Positions 1-9,710 of a stretch of 64,000 bases of DNA are shown one piece after another. Within the stretch, counting starts at the first letter, position 1; each line of letters begins with the position of its first letter. Below the pieces are notes generated by a model. That model was not told the DNA's origin. It worked only from the letters and a program-made list of their open reading frames with translations, and did not search any database. Position numbers and translations under genes: made by a program. The DNA comes from Curtobacterium salicis (lineage in GTDB: Bacteria; Actinomycetota; Actinomycetes; Actinomycetales; Microbacteriaceae), in assembly GCF_011759505.1 (NCBI RefSeq), contig NZ_JAAOYO010000002.1, forward strand, positions 62,001-126,000, given 5' to 3'.

Positions 1-330
1 CAGGGCGACGAGCGCTCCACCGATCAGGACCTTGTCGGCGATCGGGTCGACGAGCTTGCCGAAGTCCGTCACCAGGTTCTGTCGCCGGGCGATGATGCCG
101 TCGGCACTGTCCGTGACGATCGCGACGACGAAGAGCACGGCGGCCCAGATCCGGACCGGCCCGTCCGTGCCGGCGTCCGCCAGGAGCAGGACGAAGAACA
201 GCGGCGCCATCAGGATGCGCACCACGGTGATGATGTTGGCGACGTTCGCGGTGGAGGCGGGGCCGGGACCCTTGCGGAGGATCCGGCCGCGCCACGGGAA
301 CCGGTTCGTCGTGCCGTCGGAGGCGGTCAT
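1..330 (-). CDS. pgsA: CDP-diacylglycerol-glycerol-3-phosphate 3-phosphatidyltransferase (N-terminal part)
   Basis: This is the first 110 codons of a membrane enzyme that makes phosphatidylglycerol phosphate from CDP-diacylglycerol and glycerol-3-phosphate; the 3' end lies outside the window. After a polar N-terminus and a hydrophobic helix (ITVVRILMAPLFFVLLL) comes the CDP-alcohol phosphotransferase signature, with the pattern D-x2-DG-x2-AR-x8-G-x3-D-x3-D, seen as DSADGIIAR then GKLVDPIAD. The ATG lies four bases after the ftsK stop, so the two are probably cotranscribed. The signature is diagnostic for the superfamily; PgsA rather than a paralogue is inferred from the ftsK neighbourhood. 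Confidence 0.85.
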   Translation of the reverse strand, partial: MTASDGTTNRFPWRGRILRKGPGPASTANVANIITVVRILMAPLFFVLLLADAGTDGPVRIWAAVLFVVAIVTDSADGIIARRQNLVTDFGKLVDPIADKVLIGGALVAL

Positions 331-334
331 GGTC

Positions 335-3325
335 TCACTCCCTGCCCGTCAGGCCCCAGGCGTCCTCGTCGGTGTCGCCTTCCTCTTCATCGTACCCGCG
401 CGTCATGCCGGCGACCGGGTCGTTGCCGTACCGGTCGTCCGGCTCGGCAGCAGCGCTCGGTGCCGGTGCGGCCGGCGCCGGCGGCTCTTCACCGCGGAGC
501 CTCGCGAGCACCGAGGGCAACTGGTCGCCGGTGACGAGCACGTCGCGCGCCTTCGACCCCTCGGACGGCCCGACGATGTCGCGGGACTCCATGAGGTCCA
601 TGAGGCGCCCGGCCTTGGCGAAGCCGACACGGAGCTTCCGCTGCAGCATCGACGTCGAGCCGAACTGGGTCGAGACGACCTGCTCGACCGCCGCGAGGAG
701 CAGCTCCAGGTCGTCACCGATGTCGGCGTCGATCTCCTTGCGCTCGACCACGGCCGCGACGTCCTGGCGGTACTCGGGCTGGGCCTGCCGGGTGACGTGC
801 TGGACGACCTCGGCGACCTCGCCTTCCTGCACCCAGGCCCCCTGGACGCGGACGGCCTTCGACGACCCCATCGGCAGGAAGAGTCCGTCGCCCTGTCCGA
901 TGAGCTTGTCGGCGCCGGGCTGGTCGAGGATGACCCGGGAGTCGGTGACGCTCGTCACCGCGAACGCGATGCGGGACGGCACGTTCGCCTTGATGAGGCC
1001 GGTGATGACGTCGACGGACGGACGCTGGGTCGCGAGCACGAGGTGGATGCCGGCGGCTCGGGCGAGCTGGGTGATGCGGACGATCGACTCCTCGACGTCG
1101 CGCGGGGCGACGAGCATGAGGTCCGCGAGCTCGTCGACGACGACGAGCAGGTACGGGTACGGCTTGAGCTTCCGCTCGCTGCCGGCGGGCAGCACGATCT
1201 CCTCGTTCTGCACGGCCTTGTTGAAGTCGTCGACGTGGCGGAACCCGAAGGACGCCAGGTCGTCGTAGCGCATGTCCATCTCCTTCACGACCCACTGCAG
1301 CGCTTCGGCCGCCTTCTTCGGGTTCGTGATGATGGGCGTGATCAGGTGCGGGACCCCGGCGTAGATCGAGAGCTCGACGCGCTTCGGGTCGACGAGGACC
1401 ATGCGGACCTCGGACGGCTTCGCCCGCATCAGCAGCGAGGTGATCATCGAGTTGATGAACACCGACTTGCCGGACCCGGTGGAGCCGGCGACCAACAGGT
1501 GCGGCATCTTCGCCAGGTTCGCCACGACGAAGCCGCCCTCGACGTCCTTGCCGACGCCGATCGTCATCGGGTGCTTCGACTTGGTGGCAGCGCTCGAGCG
1601 CAGCACGTCACCGAGGGACACGATCTCGCGGTCGCTGTTCGGGATCTCGACACCGATCGCACTCTTGCCGGGGATCGGCGAGAGGATGCGGACCTCGTTG
1701 GAGGCGACGGCGTACGACAGGTTCTTCGACAGGGCCGTGACGCGCTCGACCTTGACGCCCGGGCCGAGCTCGATCTCGTACCGCGTGACCGTCGGCCCAC
1801 GGGAGAACCCGGTGACCCTCGCGTCGACCTTGAACTCGGTGAGCACGCCGGTGATCGCGGCGACGATCTCGTCGTTCGCCTGACTGCGGGCGACCGACGG
1901 CGTGCCGGCGCTCAGCGTGGTGGCGGCCGGCAGGCGGTACGGGTGCGCGGGGTCGTCGGTGCCGGCGACCGGCAGCCCCTCCGGCTCGTCCTCGACCCCG
2001 ACCTCGCCGAGGTCGGACTCGCCCGACACGACGGGCACCGGAGCGACGGGCACCGGAGCGACCGCGGGCGCGGGCACGGCTGCGCCGCCGGACGGGAGGC
2101 CCGTGGCCACGGCCGCCGCCACGTCGCGGTCCGGACGGAACGCCTCCGTCGGGGTGGCGGGCGCGGGCGAGCCGAAGTCACGGAGTGCCTGCTCCGCCCG
2201 GTCGAGGTCGTCGGCGACGTCCTGCTCGATCGAGTCGTTGAGGTTGACCGACTCCGGCTCGGCCGGGGTCAGGTCGCGGAGGCCGGCGGCTGCACCGGCA
2301 GCGCGGGACCCGGCCGCCGCCCCGGCAGCTCCGGTCGACGGCGCAGCAGCAGCACCCGCGGGCGGGATGACCGGGCTGTCGTACGCCGGGTCCTCTTCGC
2401 GCCCCGACTTGTTGCGGCGCCACCACGGCAGGTGCTCGTCCGCACCCGGCTCGACGGGCGCGCCGTCCTCGTCGAACCCGAGGTCCTCGAACAGCGGGAA
2501 GTCCTGCGACTGCCCCTTCGGAGCGCGCTTCCGGGTCGGCTTCGTCGCGACGGCGGCCGCGTCGGTGTCGTCCTCGGCGGTCTCGGCGGCGGGACCGGGT
2601 GCCCCGAACAGGTAGGCGTAGAGCTCGTGCAAGCGACGACCGAGCTTGTTCGGCGGCGTCTTGGTGATGATGAAGAGCGACAGTGCGAGCAGCACGATCG
2701 CGACGGGAACGGCGACCCAGGCGGTGGCGACCGCGACGAGCCATCCGATGACGACCCAGCCGAGCACGCCGCCGGCTGCGGCGAGGGCCGGCATGCCGTC
2801 CACGGCGCTGGGCTGGCCGCCGAAGACGTGGCAGAGCGACGCGATCGAGACGAGCATGAGCCCGAGCCCGATGCCGATCCGGGTGTTGTCGTGCACCGAC
2901 GCCGGGTGCCGGAAGAGCCACCCGGCGAACACGACCATGATCACCGGGAGCGCGAACGCCAGGCGACCGAACAGGCCGCCGAACGTGTACGCGTCGAGGG
3001 CGATCGAGACGGCGTTCGTCGGGTTCAACCACTCCACGACCGCGCCGGCGATGGCGAGGACGAACAGCAGGAACGGGAACCCGTCGCGACGCTGGTCCTT
3101 CTCGAGCGACTCCTTGCCGAGCAGGCGGAAGCCCGCCCCGACGCCGTGCGCCATGCCGAGCCACGCAGTCACGAGCGGGTTCTGCTCGCGGAACACCGGT
3201 GTCGGTGCCGCCTGCGGCAGTTTCTTCGTCGTGGCCTGGGTGCGCGACGTCCCGCGCGACCCGCCTCCACGGGTCGACGATGACGACGCGCGCGTGCGCG
3301 TGGTCGACTTGGTGCCTCCGGCCAT
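335..3325 (-). CDS. ftsK: DNA translocase FtsK/SpoIIIE
   Basis: A 996-residue septal DNA pump that moves chromosome ends out of the closing division site. A Ser/Thr/Arg-rich N-terminus is followed by several membrane helices (about 85-230), then a long Ala/Pro/Glu-rich linker and the RecA-like motor. Walker A GSTGSGKS lies near residues 613-621 and the Walker B-type [10 protein letters not shown] near 725-735. The C-terminus holds the winged-helix gamma domain ([20 protein letters not shown]) that reads KOPS-type polar sequences. The ATG is supported by a TAGGGT box seven bases upstream, suggesting a leaderless transcript separate from the RNase J gene, which ends in its own hairpin. Length and domain order are normal for actinobacterial FtsK. 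Confidence 0.96.
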   Translation of the reverse strand: MAGGTKSTTRTRASSSSTRGGGSRGTSRTQATTKKLPQAAPTPVFREQNPLVTAWLGMAHGVGAGFRLLGKESLEKDQRRDGFPFLLFVLAIAGAVVEWLNPTNAVSIALDAYTFGGLFGRLAFALPVIMVVFAGWLFRHPASVHDNTRIGIGLGLMLVSIASLCHVFGGQPSAVDGMPALAAAGGVLGWVVIGWLVAVATAWVAVPVAIVLLALSLFIITKTPPNKLGRRLHELYAYLFGAPGPAAETAEDDTDAAAVATKPTRKRAPKGQSQDFPLFEDLGFDEDGAPVEPGADEHLPWWRRNKSGREEDPAYDSPVIPPAGAAAAPSTGAAGAAAGSRAAGAAAGLRDLTPAEPESVNLNDSIEQDVADDLDRAEQALRDFGSPAPATPTEAFRPDRDVAAAVATGLPSGGAAVPAPAVAPVPVAPVPVVSGESDLGEVGVEDEPEGLPVAGTDDPAHPYRLPAATTLSAGTPSVARSQANDEIVAAITGVLTEFKVDARVTGFSRGPTVTRYEIELGPGVKVERVTALSKNLSYAVASNEVRILSPIPGKSAIGVEIPNSDREIVSLGDVLRSSAATKSKHPMTIGVGKDVEGGFVVANLAKMPHLLVAGSTGSGKSVFINSMITSLLMRAKPSEVRMVLVDPKRVELSIYAGVPHLITPIITNPKKAAEALQWVVKEMDMRYDDLASFGFRHVDDFNKAVQNEEIVLPAGSERKLKPYPYLLVVVDELADLMLVAPRDVEESIVRITQLARAAGIHLVLATQRPSVDVITGLIKANVPSRIAFAVTSVTDSRVILDQPGADKLIGQGDGLFLPMGSSKAVRVQGAWVQEGEVAEVVQHVTRQAQPEYRQDVAAVVERKEIDADIGDDLELLLAAVEQVVSTQFGSTSMLQRKLRVGFAKAGRLMDLMESRDIVGPSEGSKARDVLVTGDQLPSVLARLRGEEPPAPAAPAPSAAAEPDDRYGNDPVAGMTRGYDEEEGDTDEDAWGLTGRE

Positions 3326-3332
3326 GGGGACG

Positions 3333-3338
3333 ACCCTA
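3333..3338 (-). promoter_or_regulatory. -10 box of a leaderless ftsK promoter
   Basis: TAGGGT read on the minus strand, seven bases before the ftsK ATG. This spacing is what leaderless actinobacterial mRNAs show. Confidence 0.55.
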
Positions 3339-3362
3339 ACGCCAGCCGACGACGAAGGACGA

Positions 3363-3404
3363 GAGGCCCGCCGCAGCGTCCGTGGCGGACGTGCGACGGG
3401 CCTC
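3363..3404 (-). terminator. Hairpin terminator after the RNase J gene
   Basis: Arms GAGGCCCGCCGCA and TGCGACGGGCCTC pair with one mismatch, and GTCC/GGAC extend the stem inward. It sits between the RNase J stop and the ftsK promoter and carries the GGGCCTCCCGTC motif seen at other gene ends in this window. There is no T-run. Confidence 0.55.
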
Positions 3405-3427
3405 CCGTCAGTCGGATCTGCGAGGCG

Positions 3428-5104
3428 TCAGGCCTCGATGACCACCGGCACGATCATCGGGCGACGACGGTGCTTCGTGTTCACCCAGCGACCGACCGTG
3501 CGGCGGACGACCTGGCTGAACGCGTGCGCGTCGCGCGTGCCGTTGCCGGCGGCGTCGGCGAGGGCCTTCGCGATCTGCGGACGCACGTCGTCGAAGACCG
3601 AGTCGTCCTCGGCGAAGCCGCGCGACTGGATCTCCGGGCCGATGACGCACTGGCCGGTCGTGAAGTCGACGGCGCAGAAGACGGTGATGAAGCCCTCTTC
3701 GGCGAGGACCCGGCGGTCCTTGAGGTCGGCGTCGGTGATCTCGCCGACCGTGGAGCCGTCGACGTAGACGTACGCGATGTCGAGCTGTCCGGCGACCGTG
3801 ACCTGGCCGTCCTTGAGGTCGACGACCGTGCCGTCCTCACCCAGGATGACGTTGCGCGGCGGGACACCCGTCTGGATCGCCAGGTCGGCGTTCGCGAACA
3901 GGTGGCGGTGCTCGCCGTGCACGGGCATCACGTTGCGCGGACGCAGGATGTTGTAGCAGTAGAGCAGCTCGCCGGCGGAGGCGTGTCCGGAGACGTGCAC
4001 CTTCGCGTTGCCCTTGTGCACGACCTTGGCGCCGAGCTTGGTGAGACCGTCGATGACGCGGTAGACGGCGTTCTCGTTGCCCGGGATCAGCGACGACGCG
4101 AGGATGACCGTGTCGCCCTCGCCGATCTCGATCTGGTGCTCGAGGTTCGCCATGCGGGCCAGGACCGCCATCGGCTCGCCCTGGGACCCCGTCGACATGT
4201 AGACGATCTGGTCGTCGGGGACGTTCTTCGCCTTCTTCGTGTCGATGAGCACGTTCTCCGGCACGCGGAGGTACCCGAGCTCGGCGGCGATCGTCATGTT
4301 GCGGATCATCGAGCGGCCCATGAACGCGACCTTGCGGTTCGCGGCCGCGGCGGCGTCGAGGACCTGCTGCACGCGGTGCACGTGCGACGAGAAGCTCGCC
4401 ACGACGACCTTCTTGCGGGCCTTCGTGATGATGTTCTCGAGCACCGGGCCGATGTCGCGCTCCGGAGCGGTGAAGCCCGGCACGTCGGCGTTCGTCGAGT
4501 CCGGCAGGAACAGGTCGACGCCGAGCTCGCCGAGACGGGCGAAGGCGCGGAGGTCGGTGATCCGGTCGTCCAGCGGCAGCTGGTCCATCTTGAAGTCACC
4601 CGTGTGCAGCACGCGGCCGGCCGGGGTGGTGATGGCGACGGCGAGGGCGTCCGGGATCGAGTGGTTCACCGCGACGAACTCGAGGTGGAACGGTCCGATC
4701 TGCTCGGTCTGGTCCTCGGCGACGTTCAACGTGTACGGCTTGATCCGGTGTTCCTTGAGCTTCGCCTCGACGAGCGCGAGGGTCAGCGTGGAGCCGATCA
4801 GGGGGATGTCACCGCGGAGCTTCAGCAGGTACGGGACGGCGCCGATGTGGTCCTCGTGCCCGTGCGTGAGCACGACTCCGAGGACGTCGTCGAGGCGGTC
4901 CCGGATCGGCGCGAAGTCCGGCAGGATCAGGTCGACACCGGGCTGGTGCTCCTCGGGGAAGAGCACGCCGGCGTCGACGATGAGGATCTTGCCCTCGAAC
5001 TCGTACACGGTCATGTTGCGACCGATCTCGCCGAGTCCCCCGACGGGGATGACTCGGAGGGTTCCGGGTTCGAGCGGCTGGGGAGTCGAGATCTGTGTGG
5101 GCAT
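3428..5104 (-). CDS. rnj: Ribonuclease J
   Basis: A 558-residue metallo-beta-lactamase/beta-CASP ribonuclease with 5'-3' exonuclease and endonuclease activity in mRNA decay and rRNA maturation. The zinc-binding motif HGHEDH is at residues 81-86, with the family motif GGLGEIGRNM near 22-31. The beta-CASP part holds MSTGSQGEPMAVLARM, and VSGHASAGEL and VMPVHGEHRHL follow. It lies 47 bases downstream of dapA on the same strand and ends at a hairpin, so it is probably the last gene of a dapA-rnj unit. This pairing is common in actinobacteria. No TANNNT box precedes its ATG, which fits readthrough from dapA. Confidence 0.95.
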   Translation of the reverse strand: MPTQISTPQPLEPGTLRVIPVGGLGEIGRNMTVYEFEGKILIVDAGVLFPEEHQPGVDLILPDFAPIRDRLDDVLGVVLTHGHEDHIGAVPYLLKLRGDIPLIGSTLTLALVEAKLKEHRIKPYTLNVAEDQTEQIGPFHLEFVAVNHSIPDALAVAITTPAGRVLHTGDFKMDQLPLDDRITDLRAFARLGELGVDLFLPDSTNADVPGFTAPERDIGPVLENIITKARKKVVVASFSSHVHRVQQVLDAAAAANRKVAFMGRSMIRNMTIAAELGYLRVPENVLIDTKKAKNVPDDQIVYMSTGSQGEPMAVLARMANLEHQIEIGEGDTVILASSLIPGNENAVYRVIDGLTKLGAKVVHKGNAKVHVSGHASAGELLYCYNILRPRNVMPVHGEHRHLFANADLAIQTGVPPRNVILGEDGTVVDLKDGQVTVAGQLDIAYVYVDGSTVGEITDADLKDRRVLAEEGFITVFCAVDFTTGQCVIGPEIQSRGFAEDDSVFDDVRPQIAKALADAAGNGTRDAHAFSQVVRRTVGRWVNTKHRRRPMIVPVVIEA

Positions 5105-5151
5105 TCGGTCCTACGGATTCGGGCGACGCACGGTGAGCGCGCCGCGGTTCG

Positions 5152-6129
5152 TCAACGGGTGGTGCCTGGCACCTTCGGTAGTGCACCGCCGGCCGCTGCG
5201 TTGCGGTCGGGGCGGAAGTTGGAGAAGTCGGCGCCCGGGACGTCCCGGACGGCTTCGAGCGAGGTCTCGATGGCGTACGCCTCGCTGTCCTCGGGTCCGA
5301 CGAGGGGCAGCCGGACACGCGGGCTGCCGATGCGCCCGAGGCCGTGCAGCACGTACTTCGCCGCAACGGTGCCCGGCACATGGGTCATGATCGCGCGGAC
5401 CAGCGGCTCGAGGCGCTTGTGCTCGGCCGTCGCGGTCGCCAGATCGCCGCGGTTCACGGCGTCGACGATGGTGCGGTACGGCGCGCTCGTGATGTTCGCC
5501 GTGACCCCGATGAGGCCGGTGGCGCCGATCGACAGGTGCGGGAGCACGTTCGTGTCGTCGCCGGAGAAGTACATGAGGTCGGTGTTGTTGAGCACGCGGG
5601 ACACCTCCGCGAAGTCGCCCTTGGCGTCCTTCACCGCGAGGATGTTCGGGTGCTTCGACGCCCGCAGGATGGTGTCGTACGTGATCGGGATGCCCGTCCG
5701 CCCCGGGATGTCGTACAGGATGACCGGCAGGTCGGTCGCGTCGGCGATCATCCGGAAGTGCGTCAGGACGCCGGCCTGGGTCGGCTTGTTGTAGTACGGC
5801 GTGACGATCATGACGCCGTCGGCACCGGCGCGCTCGCTCTGCTTGTACAGGTGGATCGCGTGGGCGGTCTCGTTCGAGCCACCGCCGGTGATGATCTTCG
5901 CGCGCCCCGCGGCGACGGACTTGCCGACCTCGACCAGCCGGAGCTTCTCCGGGTCGGTGAGGGTCGAGGTCTCGCCGGTCGTGCCGGTGACGACGATGCC
6001 GTCGGCGCCCGCGGTGATGCAGTCGTCGATGTGCTGCTCGACGCCCGGCCAGTCCACCTCGCCGTCGGCGGTGAACGGGGTCACGAGCGCGACGAGGACC
6101 TGGCCGAAGGGATTCTCACGCGTGGACAC
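5152..6129 (-). CDS. dapA: 4-hydroxy-tetrahydrodipicolinate synthase
   Basis: A 325-residue TIM-barrel lyase that condenses pyruvate with aspartate semialdehyde in the diaminopimelate/lysine pathway, supplying DAP or lysine for peptidoglycan. The pyruvate Schiff-base lysine is K167 in ILAVKDAKG, the active-site tyrosine is in LYDIPGRTG (Y139), and GTTGE lies at 49-53. The start is GTG, chosen because TACGCT sits seven bases upstream (leaderless pattern) and the product then starts at the usual family length. dapB lies about 3 kb away in its own unit. Confidence 0.95.
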   Translation of the reverse strand: MSTRENPFGQVLVALVTPFTADGEVDWPGVEQHIDDCITAGADGIVVTGTTGETSTLTDPEKLRLVEVGKSVAAGRAKIITGGGSNETAHAIHLYKQSERAGADGVMIVTPYYNKPTQAGVLTHFRMIADATDLPVILYDIPGRTGIPITYDTILRASKHPNILAVKDAKGDFAEVSRVLNNTDLMYFSGDDTNVLPHLSIGATGLIGVTANITSAPYRTIVDAVNRGDLATATAEHKRLEPLVRAIMTHVPGTVAAKYVLHGLGRIGSPRVRLPLVGPEDSEAYAIETSLEAVRDVPGADFSNFRPDRNAAAGGALPKVPGTTR

Positions 6130-6136
6130 GGAGACC

Positions 6137-6142
6137 AGCGTA
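6137..6142 (-). promoter_or_regulatory. -10 box of a leaderless dapA promoter
   Basis: TACGCT on the minus strand with seven bases to the GTG start of dapA. Confidence 0.55.
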
Positions 6143-6180
6143 CCGGCCCGAGCGCTCCCGGCGTCCGTCCACCCGGACGG

Positions 6181-6696
6181 TCAGCGGCGACGCCACTCCA
6201 GGAAGCGGTAGCGGGTGCCGGTCCGGGACTCCTGCCAGGGGCCGTCCTCGACGAGCTCCCACGCGTCGTCGAGGACCGGGGCGACGGTGTCCCCGGCGAC
6301 GTGCACGTCGATGATCGTCTCCGAGACCCGGTCGGCGAGTGCGAGTGCGTCCCGGTAGACGGCCCCGCCGCCGATCACCCAGATGGTCTCGTCGGTGGCC
6401 GCTGCCGGTCCGGTCGCCGCGTCCAGCTCGTGCACGACCTCGGCGCCCTCGGCGGAGAAGTCCGGGTCGCGGGTGAGCACGACGTTGCGACGTCCGGGCA
6501 GCGGGCGGAACCGCTCCGGCAGGGACTCCCAGGTCCGCCGGCCCATCACGACGGTGCCGCTGCCGGTCACCGTGCGGAAGTGGGCGAGGTCCTCCGGCAC
6601 GTGCCACGGGATGCCACCGTCGGCCCCGATGACACCGTCCGCGGACCGCGCCCAGACCAGACCGACGAAGACCGTGCCGGTCCCGCCCGCTCCCAT
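6181..6696 (-). CDS. folA: Dihydrofolate reductase
   Basis: A 171-residue NADPH-dependent reductase that regenerates tetrahydrofolate. Diagnostic motifs run in order: VWARSADGVIGADGGIPWHV (substrate loop), VVMGRRTWESLP (NADPH binding) and WVIGGGAVYRDAL. Its ATG shares one base with the thyA stop (TGATG), so it is translationally coupled to thyA. The pairing is functional: ThyA oxidises methylene-tetrahydrofolate to dihydrofolate, which this enzyme reduces again. The frame stays open far upstream, but that stretch overlaps thyA and lacks family motifs. Confidence 0.95.
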   Translation of the reverse strand: MGAGGTGTVFVGLVWARSADGVIGADGGIPWHVPEDLAHFRTVTGSGTVVMGRRTWESLPERFRPLPGRRNVVLTRDPDFSAEGAEVVHELDAATGPAAATDETIWVIGGGAVYRDALALADRVSETIIDVHVAGDTVAPVLDDAWELVEDGPWQESRTGTRYRFLEWRRR

Positions 6697-7499
6697 CAGA
6701 CCGCGACCTTGCCCGAGATCGCCGGGTGGTGCTCGTACCCGACGACCGTGATGTCCTCGTACTCGTAGTCGTCGATGGAGTCGCGGGGGGCGAGCTCGAG
6801 CGTCGGCAGCGGGAAGGCCGTCCGGGACAGCTGCTCCCGGACCTGCTCGACGTGGTTGTCGTAGACGTGGCAGTCCCCGCCGGTCCAGATGAAGTCGCCG
6901 ACCTCGAGCCCGGTCTGGGCGGCGACCATGTGCGTCAGCAGTGCGTACGAGGCGATGTTGAACGGGACGCCGAGGAACATGTCCGCGCTCCGCTGGTACA
7001 GCTGGCACGACAGCTTGCCGTCGTTGACGTGGAACTGGAAGAAGGCGTGGCAGGGGGCGAGCGCCATGCTGGGGATGTCCGCCACGTTCCACGCCGACAC
7101 GATGAGCCGGCGGGAGTCCGGGTTGCTCCGGATCTGCTCGATCACCTGGGCGATCTGGTCGACGTGCTCCCCGGACGGGGTCGGCCACGACCGCCACTGG
7201 ACGCCGTAGACCGGTCCGAGGTCGCCGTCCTCGCCCGCCCACTCGTTCCAGATGCGCACGCCGTGCTCCTGCAGCCACCCCACGTTCGAGTCGCCGCGGA
7301 GGAACCACAGCAGCTCGTACGCGATCGACTTCATGTGCACGCGCTTGGTCGTGATGAGCGGGAAGCCCTGTGACAGGTCGTAGCGCAGTTGGGCGCCGAA
7401 CAGGCTGCGCGTCCCCGTGCCGGTCCGGTCGCCCTTCGGCGAACCCTCCTCGAGCACTCGGCGCAGCAGGTCTTCGTACGGCGTGGGGTTCTCGGTCAC
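6696..7499 (-). CDS. thyA: Thymidylate synthase
   Basis: A 267-residue enzyme that methylates dUMP to dTMP with methylene-tetrahydrofolate. The catalytic cysteine is C150 in [12 protein letters not shown]. The phosphate-binding arginines are in [11 protein letters not shown], and [18 protein letters not shown] is the folate/dUMP signature. The GTG start gives the standard length and is supported by TAGGCT seven bases upstream. A longer open frame upstream would exceed the family length and run into the divergent gene's promoter. It is coupled to the dihydrofolate reductase gene by a one-base overlap. Confidence 0.96.
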   Translation of the reverse strand: MTENPTPYEDLLRRVLEEGSPKGDRTGTGTRSLFGAQLRYDLSQGFPLITTKRVHMKSIAYELLWFLRGDSNVGWLQEHGVRIWNEWAGEDGDLGPVYGVQWRSWPTPSGEHVDQIAQVIEQIRSNPDSRRLIVSAWNVADIPSMALAPCHAFFQFHVNDGKLSCQLYQRSADMFLGVPFNIASYALLTHMVAAQTGLEVGDFIWTGGDCHVYDNHVEQVREQLSRTAFPLPTLELAPRDSIDDYEYEDITVVGYEHHPAISGKVAV

Positions 7500-7506
7500 G
7501 ACGTCG

Positions 7507-7512
7507 AGCCTA
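7507..7512 (-). promoter_or_regulatory. -10 box of a leaderless thyA promoter
   Basis: TAGGCT on the minus strand, seven bases before the thyA GTG. It decides the start among several in-frame options. Confidence 0.55.
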
Positions 7513-7549
7513 AGCGACGCCGTGCCCGGCCGGTCGTCAGCTGTCTGAG

Positions 7550-7555
7550 TACCGT
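7550..7555 (+). promoter_or_regulatory. -10 box of a leaderless promoter for the TIGR01777-type gene
   Basis: TACCGT with a six-base spacer to the ATG at 7562. Confidence 0.55.
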
Positions 7556-7561
7556 GGCGGC

Positions 7562-8464
7562 ATGACGCAACAGCCGCTCTCGATCCTGGTCGCCGGCGCA
7601 TCCGGCTTCATCGGGACGCCCCTCGTCCGTGCCCTGCGTGACGCCGGGCACCACGTCTCGACGCTGGTGCGCCGGGAACCGCGGACACCGACCGAGTTCC
7701 GCTGGGCACCCGGCGAACGCCCCCTCGACCCCGCGGTCCTGGACGGCGCGGACGTCGTCGTCAACCTCGCGGGCGCGAGCCTCGGCAAGCTGCCCTGGAC
7801 CGCGTCGTACCGGCGCGAGATCCGGTCCTCCCGGGTCGACGCGACGACGACGCTCGTCGAGGCGATGCGTGCCGCGACCACCCCGCCGCGGGTGTTCCTC
7901 TCCGGCTCCGCGTCCGGCGTGTACGGCGACCGGCCGGTCGACGTGCTCGACGACGACGCGACGGTGGGGACGGGGTTCCTCGCCGACGTCTGCCGTGCGT
8001 GGGAGGCCGCGGCCGAGCGGGCCCCCGAGGGCGTCCGCGTCGTCCTGCTCCGCACCGGCATCGTCGTCGGCCAGGGCGGCGGCGCGCTCGCACCGCTGGT
8101 CCCCCTGACGAAGGCGGGCGTCGGCAGTCGACTCGGCACCGGCGGGCAGTACTGGCCGTGGATCGCGCTCGAGGACGAGGTCGGCGCGATCGTGCACCTC
8201 GCCACCGCCGACGACGTCTCCGGTCCGGTGAACCTCGCCGGTCCCGAGCCGGCCGTCGCCGAGCGCCTCACCAGGCGCGTCGCCGAGGACCTGCACCGCC
8301 CGTACCTGTTCCGCGTGCCGGCGTTCGCGCTCCGGGCGGTGCTCAAGGACGCGGCGGACGAGATGCTCCTGTCGAACCAGCGGATGGAACCGACCAAGCT
8401 GCTCGAGTCCGGCTACACGTTCCGGTACACCCGTGCCGAGGACGCCGTCGACGCCGCGTTCTGA
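7562..8464 (+). CDS. TIGR01777 family NAD-dependent epimerase/dehydratase-like protein
   Basis: A 300-residue extended SDR protein of the YfcH/TIGR01777 type. The nucleotide-binding glycine motif GASGFIG lies at residues 12-18 and VVNLAGASL follows. Family landmarks [10 protein letters not shown] and [14 protein letters not shown] are present, and the C-terminal [20 protein letters not shown] is characteristic of the group. The reaction and substrate of the family are unknown. It reads divergently from thyA, with a leaderless promoter 62 bases from the thyA start. Confidence 0.9.
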   Translation: MTQQPLSILVAGASGFIGTPLVRALRDAGHHVSTLVRREPRTPTEFRWAPGERPLDPAVLDGADVVVNLAGASLGKLPWTASYRREIRSSRVDATTTLVEAMRAATTPPRVFLSGSASGVYGDRPVDVLDDDATVGTGFLADVCRAWEAAAERAPEGVRVVLLRTGIVVGQGGGALAPLVPLTKAGVGSRLGTGGQYWPWIALEDEVGAIVHLATADDVSGPVNLAGPEPAVAERLTRRVAEDLHRPYLFRVPAFALRAVLKDAADEMLLSNQRMEPTKLLESGYTFRYTRAEDAVDAAF

Positions 8465-8485
8465 CCCGCGGACGCCGAGCCCGGC

Positions 8486-8932
8486 TCAGCGGACGTGTGT
8501 GAGCGCGGTCCGCATCGCGGCCCGCGCGCGCTTCCGGTCGCCCGCCGCGTCGTAGACCACGCCGAGGCGGTACCAGGCGCGCCAGTCGTCCGGTGCCGCC
8601 TCGACCGCGGCCCGGTACTGCGGGAACAGCTCGTCGGCCGCGGCACGGGCGGGGCGACCGGAGGGACGCACGTCGACGACCTCGTCCGGCGCACCCCCCT
8701 CGCGTTCGAGTCGGGCGCCGAGCCGGGTGATCCGCAGTCCGAACCGGAGTTCCAGCACGAGGAGCAGCGCACCGACCAGGGCGATCACGACGAGGGCGAC
8801 GCCGATGCCGACGCCGACCGGGATCCCCGTCGACAGGAACGCGACCGCACGCTGCCCGACGAGCACGATGTAGACGACGAGCAGGACGGTCATCAGCAGC
8901 ACGCCCCAGAGCGGTGACCGGAGGCCTCGCAC
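8486..8932 (-). CDS. Small membrane protein with a TPR-like C-terminus
   Basis: A 148-residue protein. Two membrane helices lie at about residues 8-30 and 40-62 (LLMTVLLVVYIVLV; GVGIGVALVVIALVGALLLV). A cytoplasmic tail follows, ending in YRAAVEAAPDDWRAWYRLG and VYDAAGDRKRARAAMRTAL, which read as one to two tetratricopeptide helices. The start is GTG, nine bases after the dapB stop, so it is probably cotranscribed with dapB. Function is unknown; a protein-interaction role is inferred only from the TPR-like repeats. Confidence 0.75.
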   Translation of the reverse strand: MRGLRSPLWGVLLMTVLLVVYIVLVGQRAVAFLSTGIPVGVGIGVALVVIALVGALLLVLELRFGLRITRLGARLEREGGAPDEVVDVRPSGRPARAAADELFPQYRAAVEAAPDDWRAWYRLGVVYDAAGDRKRARAAMRTALTHVR

Positions 8933-8941
8933 GGTGCGCCC

Positions 8942-9688
8942 CTATCCGATGCCGAGGACGGAGCCGAGCCCGACCGTCAGCCCACGCATCGACCCGACCG
9001 CCTGCAGTGCCGCGCGGATGCCGGGCAGGTACGCGGTGTCGTCGCCGGTGTCGTGCCGGATCGTCAGGGTCTCGCCGGGGCCGCTCAACACGACGTCCTG
9101 GACGGCCTTCACACCCGGCAGCCGCAACGAGTGGATCGGCACGCTCGCGACCTGCTGCCCGCGGGCACGCTGGTCCACGTGCGGTGCGTCGACCGGGCCG
9201 ACGTCCCGACGGGCGTCGGCGATGAGTTCAGCGGTGCGCACGGCGGTGCCGGACGGCGAGTCGATCTTGCCGGCGTGGTGGCTCTCGACGATCTCGACCG
9301 CGGGGAACCAGGGCGCGGCGATGGTGGCCAGGTGCGTGCCGACGACCGAACCGATCGAGAAGTTCGGCACCACGAACGCGCCCTGCTCGGGCCGGGGCTC
9401 GAGGGACGCGCGGAGCGTGCCGAGCCGCTCCCCCGACCAACCGGACGTGCCGACGAGGACGTTCGCACCGGTCGCCAGGGCGTTCTCGACGATCGCCGGG
9501 CTGAGCGCCGGGACGGTGACGTCGACGACGATCCGTGCCCCGGCGAACACCGACCCGTCGGCCTCGTGCGCGCGGTCCCCGGACGACAACCGGGCGACGA
9601 GTTCGAAGTCGGGCAGTTCCTCGACGACGGCGGCCGCGAGGGTGCCGAGCCGACCGGAGGCGCCGACGACGGCGACGGGAGTGACCAT
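8942..9688 (-). CDS. dapB: 4-hydroxy-tetrahydrodipicolinate reductase
   Basis: A 248-residue NAD(P)H-dependent reductase, the step after DapA in diaminopimelate synthesis. The dinucleotide-binding motif VGASGRLG is at residues 8-15 and the catalytic signature HHAGKIDSPSGTA at 137-149. The ATG is preceded by TAGGAT with a six-base spacer. That hexamer overlaps the divergent promoter of the acetyltransferase gene, whose start codon is only 22 bases away. Length is typical. Confidence 0.96.
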   Translation of the reverse strand: MVTPVAVVGASGRLGTLAAAVVEELPDFELVARLSSGDRAHEADGSVFAGARIVVDVTVPALSPAIVENALATGANVLVGTSGWSGERLGTLRASLEPRPEQGAFVVPNFSIGSVVGTHLATIAAPWFPAVEIVESHHAGKIDSPSGTAVRTAELIADARRDVGPVDAPHVDQRARGQQVASVPIHSLRLPGVKAVQDVVLSGPGETLTIRHDTGDDTAYLPGIRAALQAVGSMRGLTVGLGSVLGIG

Positions 9689-9694
9689 GCCCCC

Positions 9695-9704
9695 ATCCTA
9701 GGAT
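9695..9704. promoter_or_regulatory. Shared divergent -10 palindrome ATCCTAGGAT
   Basis: TAGGAT on the minus strand (9695-9700) precedes the dapB ATG by six bases. TAGGAT on the plus strand (9699-9704) precedes the acetyltransferase ATG by six bases. The two hexamers share the central TA and form a perfect palindrome, so one polymerase would block the other. Confidence 0.6.
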
Positions 9705-9710
9705 CGGGGC

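Noticed and set aside
32..3283. Long open frame of over 1000 codons on the plus strand opposite ftsK
   Set aside because: It mirrors the ftsK codon pattern, is Arg/Asp/Val-rich and has no family motif. This is a typical shadow in 72% GC DNA.
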